Made by a program: the position numbers and the translations under genes
In this document: piece by piece, positions 24,182-31,657 of the stretch
How positions within the stretch are numbered: the stretch's first letter is position 1
How the letters are laid out: every line of letters starts with the position of its first letter
Assembly: GCF_001545925.1 (NCBI RefSeq)
Contig: NZ_LMVQ01000168.1
Location: forward strand, 1-37,454
DNA: 37,454 bases
Source: Mycobacterium sp. NAZ190054
Lineage (GTDB): Bacteria > Actinomycetota > Actinomycetes > Mycobacteriales > Mycobacteriaceae
Direction of reading: 5' to 3'
Notes under the pieces: generated by a model
Databases searched by the model: none
Seen by the model: only the letters and a program-made list of their open reading frames with translations
What the model was told of the DNA's origin: nothing

Positions 24182-25023
24182 TACGCCGTCGCCTCCTCGG
24201 TGAAATTGAATGCGCCCTGCGAGCTGATAGGCCGGTTGGACCAGATCACCTCGGTGCGGGCCCGGGCAGTCTTGGATTGACCCGTCATGGTGGGGATCTC
24301 GAGCCGGTGCCAACCGCGCAGCGCGTCGTCGTAGAGGTCGGACGGGTAGCCGGACAGCAGCACGGATGCGCGGCAGCCCAACAGCTCCCAGACCAGCTCC
24401 AGGTGCTCGTCGCGGCTCTTCATCTCGTGCCGGTACGTTCCGCCGCCATCGGTGCGACTGGAGCCGAGGTAGGGCGGATCTACGTAGAGGCAGCAGTCCT
24501 GGTAGGCGCCGTACTGCTTGACGATGTCGAGCGCTGGTCGGCATTCGAGGCTGACCTGATGCAGCCGTTCGGCGGCGACCGCCATGCGCTCGACATAGCC
24601 GTCGAGGTATCGCGGCATTCCCGATGAGCAGCCCGCCGGGTCGATGTAGCTGCGCCAGCCCGTCTTACGGAGTGTGCCGCCGCGGCCCTGGGCGATCTGC
24701 ACCCAGATCAGGCGGGCCCGTTCGACGTCGTCGAGGTCGTCGAGGTCGGCCTCCCGCGCGGCGGAGTACTCCGCCCGGGAGTGCGGCGTGAGCGCGCAGA
24801 CGCGGGCCAGCTCGTCGGGCTTGTCGCGGAGTACTCGCCAGAACGTCATCAGCAGACCGTCGAGGTCGTTGACCGTTTCCATGCGGCTCGGCTTCTTCGC
24901 GAGCAGGACCGCGAGCGACCCGGCGAACGGTTCGATGTAGTGCTCGTGCGCCGGCAGCAGCGCGGCGATCTTCGCGGCCAGCCGCGTCTTCCCGCCGTAG
25001 TAGGCCATTGGTGGGGCCGTCAC
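24181..25023 (-). CDS. DNA N6-adenine methyltransferase (D12 class, Dam-like)
   Basis: 280 residues with a clear D12-class layout: MAYYGGKTRLAAKIAALLP at the N-terminus, SAM-binding YIEPFAGSLAVLL (motif I, about 29-41), VNDLDGLLMTFW (about 51-62) and the catalytic DPPY at 182-185, followed by HLELVWELLGCRASVLLSGY. Length matches Dam (about 270-280). It probably methylates adenine in phage or host DNA. No partner restriction gene is visible, so it is a solitary methylase, perhaps for anti-restriction or replication timing since it is coupled to the initiator gene (inference). GTG start overlapping the upstream stop. Confidence 0.92.
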   Translation of the reverse strand: MTAPPMAYYGGKTRLAAKIAALLPAHEHYIEPFAGSLAVLLAKKPSRMETVNDLDGLLMTFWRVLRDKPDELARVCALTPHSRAEYSAAREADLDDLDDVERARLIWVQIAQGRGGTLRKTGWRSYIDPAGCSSGMPRYLDGYVERMAVAAERLHQVSLECRPALDIVKQYGAYQDCCLYVDPPYLGSSRTDGGGTYRHEMKSRDEHLELVWELLGCRASVLLSGYPSDLYDDALRGWHRLEIPTMTGQSKTARARTEVIWSNRPISSQGAFNFTEEATA

Positions 25024-25178
25024 GCGCTGACCTCCTCGCGCATCGGCGCCGGCGTTCCGGCGCAGTGGATCTCATGGCACTCGGCACACCGCGGCCGCCC
25101 CGCCGAGTACGGCACCGCGCCGCAGTCGACGCACAGGCCCTGGCGGTAGCGGGCGTGGCGCGTCTCGGTGTCAGGCAT
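25020..25178 (-). CDS. Zinc-ribbon mini-protein
   Basis: 52 residues, MPDTETRHARYRQGLCVDC onward. CVDC and CAEC sit 14 residues apart, forming a four-Cys ribbon, and a third His/Cys group follows (HEIHC). ATG at 25178 overlaps the previous gene by 8 bases; its TGA overlaps the methylase GTG. The 'Arg-rich, C-x2-C, G-x-P, C-x2-C' form is a common actinophage zinc-ribbon. Confidence 0.65.
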   Translation of the reverse strand: MPDTETRHARYRQGLCVDCGAVPYSAGRPRCAECHEIHCAGTPAPMREEVSA

Positions 25179-25431
25179 CGCCCACCTCCGCGTCGCTCAG
25201 CACAGGAACCGAGGTGAGGCCCGATGGCGGCGCAACGACGACGAATGCGGCACCTTCGTCAACCCCCCACACGGTCACCGCGCCGCGCCACTCCAGCCAC
25301 ACGCGGCCCTCGTCGTCAACAATCTCGCGGAATCCCTGACGCTCACTCCTAAGCCGCTTTCGGATGTCGCTCACGCGCAGGCTGAGTCGGTTGGCGCGGT
25401 GTGCACCCCGGCGGAAGTGCTCGCGGATCAC
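25171..25431 (-). CDS. Hypothetical phage protein
   Basis: 86 residues from GTG at 25431 (GTGA overlap). N-terminal basic helical part (REHFRRGAHRANRLSLRVSD, IRKRLRSERQGF) then a small beta region (VWLEWRGAVTVWGVDEGAAFVVVA). Not recognised. Confidence 0.58.
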   Translation of the reverse strand: MIREHFRRGAHRANRLSLRVSDIRKRLRSERQGFREIVDDEGRVWLEWRGAVTVWGVDEGAAFVVVAPPSGLTSVPVLSDAEVGDA

Positions 25432-25634
25432 GAGACCCTCCCCTGCATCGCGTACGCCGCCGCCGTCTCGCGGTCGCGAGCGTCGATCTCGGCCTGGGTG
25501 ATGCGGTGGCCGCCGGGGTTGTGGCGCAGGAGCGGCCCGCAGGCGGCCACACAGCCGTCGCAGACGTCGCCCCACGCGCCGACGGGGGTATGGCAGCCGG
25601 GGAGGGCGCAAGAGGGCAGGGCGAGCTGACTCAC
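25428..25634 (-). CDS. Small Cys-rich hypothetical protein
   Basis: 68 residues. Cysteines at 9, 14, 25, 28 and 32, in the form CALPGC...CDGCVAAC, suggest a zinc site. The C-terminal helix (TQAEIDARDRETAAAYAMQ) is charged. GTG start, GTGA overlap. Confidence 0.6.
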   Translation of the reverse strand: MSQLALPSCALPGCHTPVGAWGDVCDGCVAACGPLLRHNPGGHRITQAEIDARDRETAAAYAMQGRVS

Positions 25635-26179
25635 GACGCCGCCTCGAAGAGATCGAGCTGCACGGGTTCCTCGCGCGCGTTGAGCCCCAGCGCTTTCGCG
25701 AGCAGGACTCGCTCGGTGATGCGCATCCGCAGCCAGTCAGCGTGGCGCTGATTCTCCTCGGCTTCGGTCGGGTGGTGCCGATCGCCGTACACCGGGTCGC
25801 CCTGGTTGCGGCGACGACATTCCTCGGCTCTACCACAGAGGCACCAGTCCCGGCCCTGCCAAGCATGCTGCTGCCGCTGCAGGGCGAGTTCTTCGAGCTC
25901 ACCACGGACGCCGGAGGGCAGTGCGCGGGCGTAGGCGTTGATCTGCGCGGCGGTCACGGTGACACGCGGCTCGTCGGCGAAGCTCGGACTGACGATCTTG
26001 CTGCCCCGCGTCTGAAAGCTTGTCATCCACCCGGGCGCACCGGGGATCGGCTGTAGCCGGGACCCGCCCCACTGCGATTGCATCAGGTGGTTCACGCCGC
26101 CGGGGCCGATGAGCGCGTCGACGATCTGCCAGCCGCCCATCGTCATCAGTAGCCAACGTTGATCGTGGGTGAGCGTCAC
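25631..26179 (-). CDS. Hypothetical phage protein
   Basis: 182 residues. Features: an N-terminal helix (DQRWLLMTMGGWQIVDALIG), a middle helix (TVTAAQINAYARALPSGVRGELEELALQ), then CLCGRAEECRRR with three close cysteines, and a C-terminal helix ending QLDLFEAAS. The end resembles a beta-clamp-binding motif (QLDLF, consensus QxxLF-like), which would target the protein to the host sliding clamp (inference). No family recognised. Confidence 0.62.
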   Translation of the reverse strand: MTLTHDQRWLLMTMGGWQIVDALIGPGGVNHLMQSQWGGSRLQPIPGAPGWMTSFQTRGSKIVSPSFADEPRVTVTAAQINAYARALPSGVRGELEELALQRQQHAWQGRDWCLCGRAEECRRRNQGDPVYGDRHHPTEAEENQRHADWLRMRITERVLLAKALGLNAREEPVQLDLFEAAS

Positions 26180-26739
26180 GACGCCACCTCCTGGTCGACC
26201 ACCTGCACGATGTGCCCGTGCTTGAGCTCGTGCATGTCGATGGCCTGCTGCAGCACGCGGCCGGTGAGGGTGTAGGTCCGCGTGCAGTCAACGCAGCGGG
26301 CGGTGACCTCGGTGGACTTCGAGTGCGGGATCCGCGGTGCGGGCGGCTCGGGCGCGGGTGTGACTTTCGGCGGAATCTGTTTCGCGGGAATGTCACTCGC
26401 GGATGCAACATTCGGTGTGGAATTTCTACCGTCTTTGTTGCAATCGGCGGGTGTGGGCTGGTTGCCGATGCACGCGGTGGCTGTCGGTGAGCACCGCCAC
26501 CGACCACTCTTCGCATCTCCGATGGGCACGTAGCGGCGCGTGCCGACGCGACCGCAGATCTCGCACGTCTTCGGGTCGCTGACCTGATGCCTCGACTCCT
26601 GTTGCTCAGCCAGCTCCCGGATGAGCCGGCGCACCTTCTCGCCCGCGTTGTCGTCGGCGTCGAGCAGGTGCGGTTGCATGGCGGGCGCGACCCATCGGCG
26701 GATGAAGTCGTTGAACGCTCGCTCGGCCGCGGTGGTCAC
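26176..26739 (-). CDS. Hypothetical zinc-binding phage protein
   Basis: 187 residues. An N-terminal helical domain (AERAFNDFIRRWVAPAMQPHLL, VRRLIRELAEQQE) is followed by CEICGRVGTRRYVPIG and WRCS...C, together a four-Cys finger. A Pro/Ser-rich linker follows, then a second Cys pair (CVDC) before a helix with HELKHGH. Two zinc modules joined by a flexible linker suggest a nucleic-acid or adaptor role; function unknown. The 26361-26460 part has lower GC than its surroundings. Confidence 0.62.
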   Translation of the reverse strand: MTTAAERAFNDFIRRWVAPAMQPHLLDADDNAGEKVRRLIRELAEQQESRHQVSDPKTCEICGRVGTRRYVPIGDAKSGRWRCSPTATACIGNQPTPADCNKDGRNSTPNVASASDIPAKQIPPKVTPAPEPPAPRIPHSKSTEVTARCVDCTRTYTLTGRVLQQAIDMHELKHGHIVQVVDQEVAS

Positions 26740-27047
26740 CTCAGTGACCTCCGCTCCTCGATCCCGTTGTCATGCGTGACCAGCTCAACGCCGGTCGACA
26801 TGACGAACAGCAGCGTGATGGCGTCGACGCAATCACCGCGGTTGAAGTAGCTCTCGGTCGACTTCGCCAGCGGCTCGTGGTTGCCGGTGCGCTTGGCCAC
26901 CCAGCGGAAGGGCTGGAAGCGGTCGAGGTAGCGGCGGTACTTGGCCTCGAGGTCGTGCACATCGGTGGCGCGGATGTACTCGCCGAACTCTTCGAGAGTG
27001 TCCGGCTCGTCCTCGATCAGCTCGACGACGATCTTGGGGGCGTTCAT
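26736..27047 (-). CDS. Hypothetical phage protein
   Basis: 103 residues, MNAPKIVVELIEDEPDTLEEFG onward; acidic N-terminal half, then a helical segment (HDLEAKYRRYLDRFQPFRWVAKR) and a C-terminal hydrophobic stretch (AITLLFVMSTGVELV). No recognised domain. ATGA overlap with the glutaredoxin-like gene. Confidence 0.58.
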   Translation of the reverse strand: MNAPKIVVELIEDEPDTLEEFGEYIRATDVHDLEAKYRRYLDRFQPFRWVAKRTGNHEPLAKSTESYFNRGDCVDAITLLFVMSTGVELVTHDNGIEERRSLR

Positions 27048-27301
27048 GCCGCCCTCGCGATCGCGTCGATCCGGTCGGGGCGGTATCCGTCCCAGGATTG
27101 CTCGGCGCCGTCGATCGAGACGCACACGACCGGGGCGGTGGTGAAACCGAGTTCGATTGCGGCGGCGGTGTTGTCCTCGTCGAGGGGTTGCTCGGTGTAG
27201 GCGATACCACGCTTCTCCAGGTGGCGCTTCGTCTGCGTGCAGGCCATGCACGACGGGCCGTTGGTGTAGACGGTGACAATGGCCCTAGCCGAAGGCGACA
27301 T
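27044..27301 (-). CDS. Glutaredoxin / NrdH-like redox protein
   Basis: 85 residues with a thioredoxin-fold layout: strand AIVTVYTNGPSCMACTQTKRHL with a C-x2-C redox pair (CMAC), then GIAYTEQPLDED, and TTAPVVCV with the cis-Pro. NrdH proteins give electrons to class Ib ribonucleotide reductase and are common in mycobacteriophages, where they support dNTP supply. No nrdEF is visible here. The ATG at 27301 has GAGGCGGG upstream; GTG at 27307 is an alternative. Confidence 0.85.
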   Translation of the reverse strand: MSPSARAIVTVYTNGPSCMACTQTKRHLEKRGIAYTEQPLDEDNTAAAIELGFTTAPVVCVSIDGAEQSWDGYRPDRIDAIARAA

Positions 27302-27743
27302 GCTCACCCGCCTCGATCGCGGCTTCTAGGCCGTCGATGAACTGGCGTAACCGTCCACCTAGGTAACCGTTGTCCGCGGTCAGGCGCTCATATTCGGGCT
27401 CCAGCTCGACGAGCCGGTCCCGAAGCCGCGGCAGGTATCCGCGTCTCAGTTCGCCGCCGCAGTCGGAGTGCACGATGAGGTAGAGCACGTCGTCCTGCTT
27501 GGGAGTACCGTAGACGTCGCCATCCTGCTGCCAGACGGGTTTCTGCTTGCGCCAGCGGCCCTGCAAGTTATCTGGCGTGTAGATGCTCCAGTCGATGTCC
27601 TCGGTGAGCTGACCGTGGTCGTAGCGGTCAGGGTCGTCGATGACGCGGTAAGGCAATCCGGCAGCGCGGCCGACCATCTGGCGGAACTCGCGGAACCCGC
27701 TGTACGCGCCGCGCCAGCAGTTGTGGGTGGTGTCGAGACCCAT
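27285..27743 (-). CDS. Conserved actinophage hypothetical protein
   Basis: 152 residues. Starts MGLDTTHNCWRGAYSGFREFRQ and has a middle YLIVHSDCGGELRRG followed by a helical C-terminal half (PRLRDRLVELEPEY, LRQFIDGLEAAIEAG). I recall this 'MGLDTTHxCWxGAYSxF' start as frequent in actinophage genomes, but it has no assigned function. The conserved Cys, His and Asp residues would suit a metal or catalytic site (inference). Confidence 0.7.
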   Translation of the reverse strand: MGLDTTHNCWRGAYSGFREFRQMVGRAAGLPYRVIDDPDRYDHGQLTEDIDWSIYTPDNLQGRWRKQKPVWQQDGDVYGTPKQDDVLYLIVHSDCGGELRRGYLPRLRDRLVELEPEYERLTADNGYLGGRLRQFIDGLEAAIEAGEHVAFG

Positions 27744-27745
27744 GG

Positions 27746-28174
27746 CTAGCCCTTGTCCGAGGAGTCCGGTCGCGCAACGTTGTCGGGCTCGACGTCCCAG
27801 CTGCCGTCGTCATCCGGCTCGGTGCCGGCGGCCTCGTCGGAGATCTCGCCGTCCTCGTCGATGAGAGCGCCCTGGTCCTCGTCGGGGTTCGGCGGCTCGG
27901 GCTCACCCTTGAGCCACGCGGCGACGATTTTGCACCGCCGGTAGTGGGTCAGCTCCTCGTTGTTCTCCCCCGCCTCACCGACGCCGGCATCCTTGACGCG
28001 CAGGCGCATCGTGACTGTGATGACGTCGCGCACCTCGGGCGGCTTCTCCATGACCAGCAGGGTGGTTGAGCCGAGCTTGATCTCCGCGGGCACCGGGCCG
28101 AGTAGATCCGCGGGGATGTCCTTGAGGCTGTCGGTGCTGGGCAGGTCGGCGGGTTGCTTGGTGTTCAGTGCCAT
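27746..28174 (-). CDS. Acidic hypothetical phage protein
   Basis: 142 residues, MALNTKQPADLPSTDSLKDIP onward. A central strand region (IKLGSTTLLVMEKPPEVRDVITVTMRLRVKD) is followed by a very acidic tail (about residues 95-142, mostly Asp/Glu). Acidic tails of this kind occur in single-strand-binding and recombination accessory proteins, but no family is recognised. ATG with GAAAGG upstream. Confidence 0.6.
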   Translation of the reverse strand: MALNTKQPADLPSTDSLKDIPADLLGPVPAEIKLGSTTLLVMEKPPEVRDVITVTMRLRVKDAGVGEAGENNEELTHYRRCKIVAAWLKGEPEPPNPDEDQGALIDEDGEISDEAAGTEPDDDGSWDVEPDNVARPDSSDKG

Positions 28175-28180
28175 TGTGGG

Positions 28181-28456
28181 TCAGTACCTTTCGATGTTGA
28201 GAGTTGCCGGTACGCGCTCGCGGCGCACCACGTTCCAGTCCCCGTCGTAGACGGTCACGGTCGCGAGGTCGTCCCCCACGTCCTCAGCGCGGTCGCACAC
28301 CAGCTCGGGCACGTCGTGGTGCGGGTAGAAGTTCGGCCGATCCTCTGACGCGTCGAACGTCCAGACGACGCGCTTGACGACGAGTTGCTCAACCTCGTCG
28401 GGCCCGGCGTGGATGACGAGCGTGTCGCCCTTGCGCGGCATCTCCTGCACCGTCAC
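28181..28456 (-). CDS. Hypothetical phage protein
   Basis: 91 residues; small beta-rich protein with MPRKGDTLVIHAGPDEVEQLVVKRVVW and a C-terminal strand pair (VTVYDGDWNVVRRERVPATL). It looks like a small SH3/OB-type barrel. GTG at 28456 is used because VTVQEMPRKGD reads as one strand; ATG at 28441 with adjacent GGAG is the alternative. Confidence 0.55.
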   Translation of the reverse strand: MTVQEMPRKGDTLVIHAGPDEVEQLVVKRVVWTFDASEDRPNFYPHHDVPELVCDRAEDVGDDLATVTVYDGDWNVVRRERVPATLNIERY

Positions 28457-28507
28457 CGAGAGCGTGCCGTCGCCGGGCAGAATGCCTGGGGGCGCAGAGC
28501 CTCACGA

Positions 28508-29167
28508 TCATTGCGCATCTGCCGTCAGCTCGGCCTGTTCGGGTGTGGCAGGCTTCGGATCGAACTCCTCGTAAACCGTGGTCTCACCGCTCTTGATCGC
28601 CTTGCCGAGAGCGGCCAGCGTGGCGACATCCTCGGCCGTCCACTTCTCATGGTCGGCGCCCACGCGCAACTCCAGCTGCTCGACGGTCACGCCGATGTCG
28701 CCAAATGCCTTGATGATGCTCGCGGGCGTAGGTGCCTTGACCGTGGCAGGGTTCGACCGCGGCTCGTCCTTGAGCGGCTCTACGACGAACGGTGCGCGGC
28801 GGCCACGAGTGACAGTGAGCGCAACTGAGAGCTTGGCGGGGATGTCGGACATTGCCGAGATTCGGATGCCACCCACCTTGTCCTTGCCGAACGTGATGTC
28901 GGGGTCGCGGTAAATCATCAACCGCCGCCCAACATAGTCCTGCGCCTTCGGCCCCCACGCGGCGACGAGAACCCGGCGCATCGTCTTGGACGGCTTGTAC
29001 GGCCGCCCCGGCCCGAACTCCTCGGTGACGATGTTGACGGGCTGCTCATCAGTGCCGCGCGTGACGGACTTGATGGTGATAATTCGCGGCCCGGTAAGCA
29101 GATCCTCTGCGTTGAGCTGGTCGCTACGGGGCTCGATTGTTGTTGTCATGTCGAGTGACTCGGACAT
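28508..29167 (-). CDS. Phage recombination-associated protein (putative ssDNA-binding partner of exonuclease)
   Basis: 219 residues, directly after the exonuclease gene (stop and start are adjacent, AGGAG upstream). The central part has a strand pattern that could form an OB-like fold (PRIITIKSVTRG, PVNIVTEEF, RRLMIYRDPDITF, GGIRISAMSDI, LSVALTVTRGRRAPFVV). The C-terminal half has helices (ASIIKAFGDIGVTVEQLELRV, AEDVATLAALGKAI) like those ending some phage annealing proteins. No RecT, Erf or Red-beta homologue is otherwise visible, so this gene is the best candidate for strand annealing or protection. That role is inferred from position and shape. Confidence 0.6.
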   Translation of the reverse strand: MSESLDMTTTIEPRSDQLNAEDLLTGPRIITIKSVTRGTDEQPVNIVTEEFGPGRPYKPSKTMRRVLVAAWGPKAQDYVGRRLMIYRDPDITFGKDKVGGIRISAMSDIPAKLSVALTVTRGRRAPFVVEPLKDEPRSNPATVKAPTPASIIKAFGDIGVTVEQLELRVGADHEKWTAEDVATLAALGKAIKSGETTVYEEFDPKPATPEQAELTADAQ

Positions 29168-29989
29168 CTAGATCACAATCTCCTGGACGGTGGTGCGCTC
29201 GGTCATTGGCAGTCCGGCGGTCGCCTCGCGGTACCGACAGATCATCTCGGCCACATTCGCCTCGAAGGCCGCGGTGGCCTTTTCGATTGCGTCGAACCAC
29301 TCCTGTTGCGGATAGACGCGTTTCACCCACAACGGCATGCCCCCGCAGTAGCTGATGTAGTCGATCCATCGGCGGCCCGACACCAGGAGCCCGCACTGCA
29401 GCTGGGCCATATTCTCGGCGGGAACCTCGTCGGCCAGGACTGTCGCCAGCTGCGCCTTAGATCGCCGCGACTTGATCTCGATCAGTCCGTCGTCGCCGAC
29501 TAATCCATCTGGGCTGTAACCGATCTGGTATCCCCAGCGGTCTTCGGTGATGAACCCAGCCTCGGTGACGGGCGCATAGTGCTCGGAGTACTTCGCCCGC
29601 GCCTTCGGTTCGTCGTCGATGCCGCGCCACATGTCGTCGCTGATGAATGTCGGATCGGTCCAGCCGGTGATCCGTTCAGCCGCGAGCAACAGCGTCAGGT
29701 TGCGCGCGACGTCGCCACCAGCCAACTCGAGCACGGTGACGGCCTGTTGGCGGGCGTACTCGGCGCGGTCGGGATGCATGTTCTTGAGGACCGCTCCGGC
29801 CTTGCCCTTCGCGATGCTCACACACGGCTCGGATGCGGCGACTTCGCACGTCGGGCAGGCGTACTCACCAGCTCCGAGCTTGCGCGCGGTGATGAGTTGG
29901 CCGACTGCCGAGGCGGTAATGATCCCGCGCCGGACTTCATGCCAGGCCTCGGAACCCTGGATCAGCTCAGGATGAATGGTCAGTGTCAC
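29168..29989 (-). CDS. Lambda exonuclease / YqaJ-like nuclease with inserted zinc finger
   Basis: 273 residues. PD-(D/E)XK exonuclease pattern: QGSEAWHEVRRGIITASAVG (about 11-30), GIDDEPKARAKY with Glu127, YSPDGLV with Asp161, LIEIKSRR with Glu171 and Lys173, and MAQLQCGLLV with Gln196. Between the first motif and the body is an insertion with CPTC (45, 48), Cys56 and MHPDRAEYAR with His72, a zinc-finger form seen in other actinophage proteins. It probably makes 3' overhangs for phage recombination. GTG at 29989 overlaps the upstream TGA. Confidence 0.88.
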   Translation of the reverse strand: MTLTIHPELIQGSEAWHEVRRGIITASAVGQLITARKLGAGEYACPTCEVAASEPCVSIAKGKAGAVLKNMHPDRAEYARQQAVTVLELAGGDVARNLTLLLAAERITGWTDPTFISDDMWRGIDDEPKARAKYSEHYAPVTEAGFITEDRWGYQIGYSPDGLVGDDGLIEIKSRRSKAQLATVLADEVPAENMAQLQCGLLVSGRRWIDYISYCGGMPLWVKRVYPQQEWFDAIEKATAAFEANVAEMICRYREATAGLPMTERTTVQEIVI

Positions 29990-30183
29990 TGGTGCGCCCC
30001 TTGATTCGCTGACTCGATCTCGGTGAGCAGCGCTTTGGTGTTCTCTTCGAAGGCGTCGAGGAAGCTCAGTCGGCTGCCACCGATGGTCTCGTCAAACGCT
30101 GCGATGACACGGCTGTGCATCTCCATGACGCCGAACAGGTAGGCGGATCGTTCGGCAGCGGTGGTGAGCGCAGTGACCTTCAC
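29986..30183 (-). CDS. Small helical hypothetical protein
   Basis: 65 residues from GTG at 30183 (GTGA overlap), all helical: TTAAERSAYLFGVMEMHSRVIAAFDE and FLDAFEENTKALLTEIESANQ. It is immediately upstream of the exonuclease gene and could be an accessory factor. No family recognised. Confidence 0.58.
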   Translation of the reverse strand: MKVTALTTAAERSAYLFGVMEMHSRVIAAFDETIGGSRLSFLDAFEENTKALLTEIESANQGAHQ

Positions 30184-30308
30184 AGCTCGCCCTCCGGTTC
30201 CCCGACCATGTAGACGCCGCCGACGATGCGAGGACCGCTCACCCGCTCCATCTCGGTCATCGACGACACGGCACTGCGCCACTCGTCGATCTCGTACTCG
30301 TAGGCCAT
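30180..30308 (-). CDS. 42-residue hypothetical protein
   Basis: A short frame, MAYEYEIDEWRSAVSSMTEM onward. ATG at 30308 overlaps the upstream TAA (TAATG) and has GGGGAG about 10 bases upstream; its TGA overlaps the next GTG. Coupling on both sides supports expression. The C-terminal part GPRIVGGVYMVGEP is strand-like. Confidence 0.55.
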   Translation of the reverse strand: MAYEYEIDEWRSAVSSMTEMERVSGPRIVGGVYMVGEPEGEL

Positions 30309-30649
30309 TACTCAGGTGCTCCCCAGATCTCGGTATCCCAGACCGGACGCTTCCCGCCTTCGATGACGGCGAGCGCGACGGCCGGGGTGTGGACGATGCG
30401 GCTGACGAACACGGGCGGTGCGTCGGTCACCCGGTTGGGCGCGGAGTCGAGCCCGTAAGGCGTCGTCGCGTAGCCGCAGTCAGCGTTGGTGCGCTGCAGG
30501 TGGCCGATGAGGCCGGCGCCGATGACGCAGGCCGCGGCCAGCGCGGCGAGGATGCCGCACAGCGTGAGACCGATGTAGATGGCCGCCACGTAGGCGCTGG
30601 TGCCCAGGGCGATGGCCAGGACGGTGAGCATGCGCGCGAGAGCGGTCAT
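30308..30649 (-). CDS. Membrane protein, two predicted transmembrane segments
   Basis: 113 residues. TALARMLTVLAIALGTSAYVAAIYIG and GILAALAAACVIGAGLIG form a helical hairpin in the membrane (residues 3-50), followed by a soluble C-terminal domain of about 60 residues. Small early membrane proteins in phages can block superinfection or affect lysis timing; which one applies here cannot be told. TGATG overlap. Confidence 0.65.
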   Translation of the reverse strand: MTALARMLTVLAIALGTSAYVAAIYIGLTLCGILAALAAACVIGAGLIGHLQRTNADCGYATTPYGLDSAPNRVTDAPPVFVSRIVHTPAVALAVIEGGKRPVWDTEIWGAPE

Positions 30650-30876
30650 CAGGATGCCACCCCCACGAACTCGGGCTGGCGCTCCAGCATGATCCGGAAG
30701 GGCTCGCCGGACGCTGGGCACACGTCGCTGCGGATGCTGTCGTAGTGCGATGGAATGTTCTCGCGCACTGTCGGTTTCAGCATGCGGCGGCACACCGGGC
30801 ACTCGTATCGGCGGCTGGCGACTCCATCACGGGAAGGCACGCTGCCAGTTGCTGGAGCGATTACAAGTCGACTCAT
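30649..30876 (-). CDS. Actinophage zinc-finger protein
   Basis: 75 residues. CPVC at 26-29, IPSHYDSI with His44 and CPASGEPF with Cys53 give a Cys-Cys-His-Cys zinc site, a form often seen in mycobacteriophage early proteins. The N-terminus is short and basic. ATGA overlap with the DUF6197 gene. Confidence 0.68.
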   Translation of the reverse strand: MSRLVIAPATGSVPSRDGVASRRYECPVCRRMLKPTVRENIPSHYDSIRSDVCPASGEPFRIMLERQPEFVGVAS

Positions 30877-31268
30877 GCGGCGGCCCTCCGCGCAACGATG
30901 TCGATCGCCGCGGTGAAGAGCTGGACCGCCTCGTCCTGGGTGCGGCGGAAGTGGTCGTTGTAGCCCGGCACGGTGATCCACGGCCGCGGGACGGCGGCCA
31001 GCAGCGCGGCCGAAACCGCGTCGCGGATCCACGCGCCCGGGACGATCTGGCCCGCGGTGTACCTGTGACCGACGATCGTCGGATGCGAGAGCCGCACTGT
31101 GCCGCAGACCTCGGACACCGCGCCCATCGGGCAATAGCAATCGAGGCCGGCGACGAGCGCATGCGCCTGGCCCTGGCACCACCCGCCGCGCACCAGCTGG
31201 CGCGCCTCGGACAGCTTCTCGATGACGAGGTAGTGGTCGGGGGCGATCCAGATGTCGCGGGCGCTCAT
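30873..31268 (-). CDS. DUF6197-family protein
   Basis: 131 residues with the DUF6197 pattern: RGGWCQGQAHAL early, a central Cys pair (CYCPMGAVSEVC) and GYNDHFRRTQDEAVQLFTAAI at the C-terminal end. The family is common in actinobacteria and their phages and has no known activity. A second member lies at 31980-32510 in the same operon. Confidence 0.8.
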   Translation of the reverse strand: MSARDIWIAPDHYLVIEKLSEARQLVRGGWCQGQAHALVAGLDCYCPMGAVSEVCGTVRLSHPTIVGHRYTAGQIVPGAWIRDAVSAALLAAVPRPWITVPGYNDHFRRTQDEAVQLFTAAIDIVARRAAA

Positions 31269-31657
31269 TCGGCACCGCCGTGCTGCTCAACCCATTCGGC
31301 GACTTCGGCGGCGAACTCGGTGCCGGGATCGCCGGACGTGAACGGGGTGCAGAGCGACTCGACAACAGCGCCGCCCCAGTTGGCGACCCCGACAGCGGCC
31401 GCCTGTTTAGCGAGCTTCGCACAGAGATTCTCTGCCTCGTCGCGAGTGTCGAAGATGGCCGGCTTGGGTGCAGGAATCGCCTTCGGCTCGACCATGCCCA
31501 TCATGTCGCGCATGAAGCTGGGCACGCTGTGGTACTGCTCGGCGTAGACCTCAGCCTGCCGCTGCAGCGCCCTGTCGACGTACAGCTCGCCGTTGGGCAT
31601 GCGCACGGCGTAGCGGCGTGTACAACCGTTGATCCAATGGGACGCTGGGAGATTCAC
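31265..31657 (-). CDS. Hypothetical phage protein
   Basis: 130 residues from GTG at 31657 (GTGA overlap with the DUF732 gene). Contains RRYAVRMPNGELYVDRALQR and a later helical part (TRDEAENLCAKLAKQAAAVGV). The start recalls a 'Tyr-rich strand, then helix' phage protein, but no family is recognised. Confidence 0.6.
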   Translation of the reverse strand: MNLPASHWINGCTRRYAVRMPNGELYVDRALQRQAEVYAEQYHSVPSFMRDMMGMVEPKAIPAPKPAIFDTRDEAENLCAKLAKQAAAVGVANWGGAVVESLCTPFTSGDPGTEFAAEVAEWVEQHGGAE

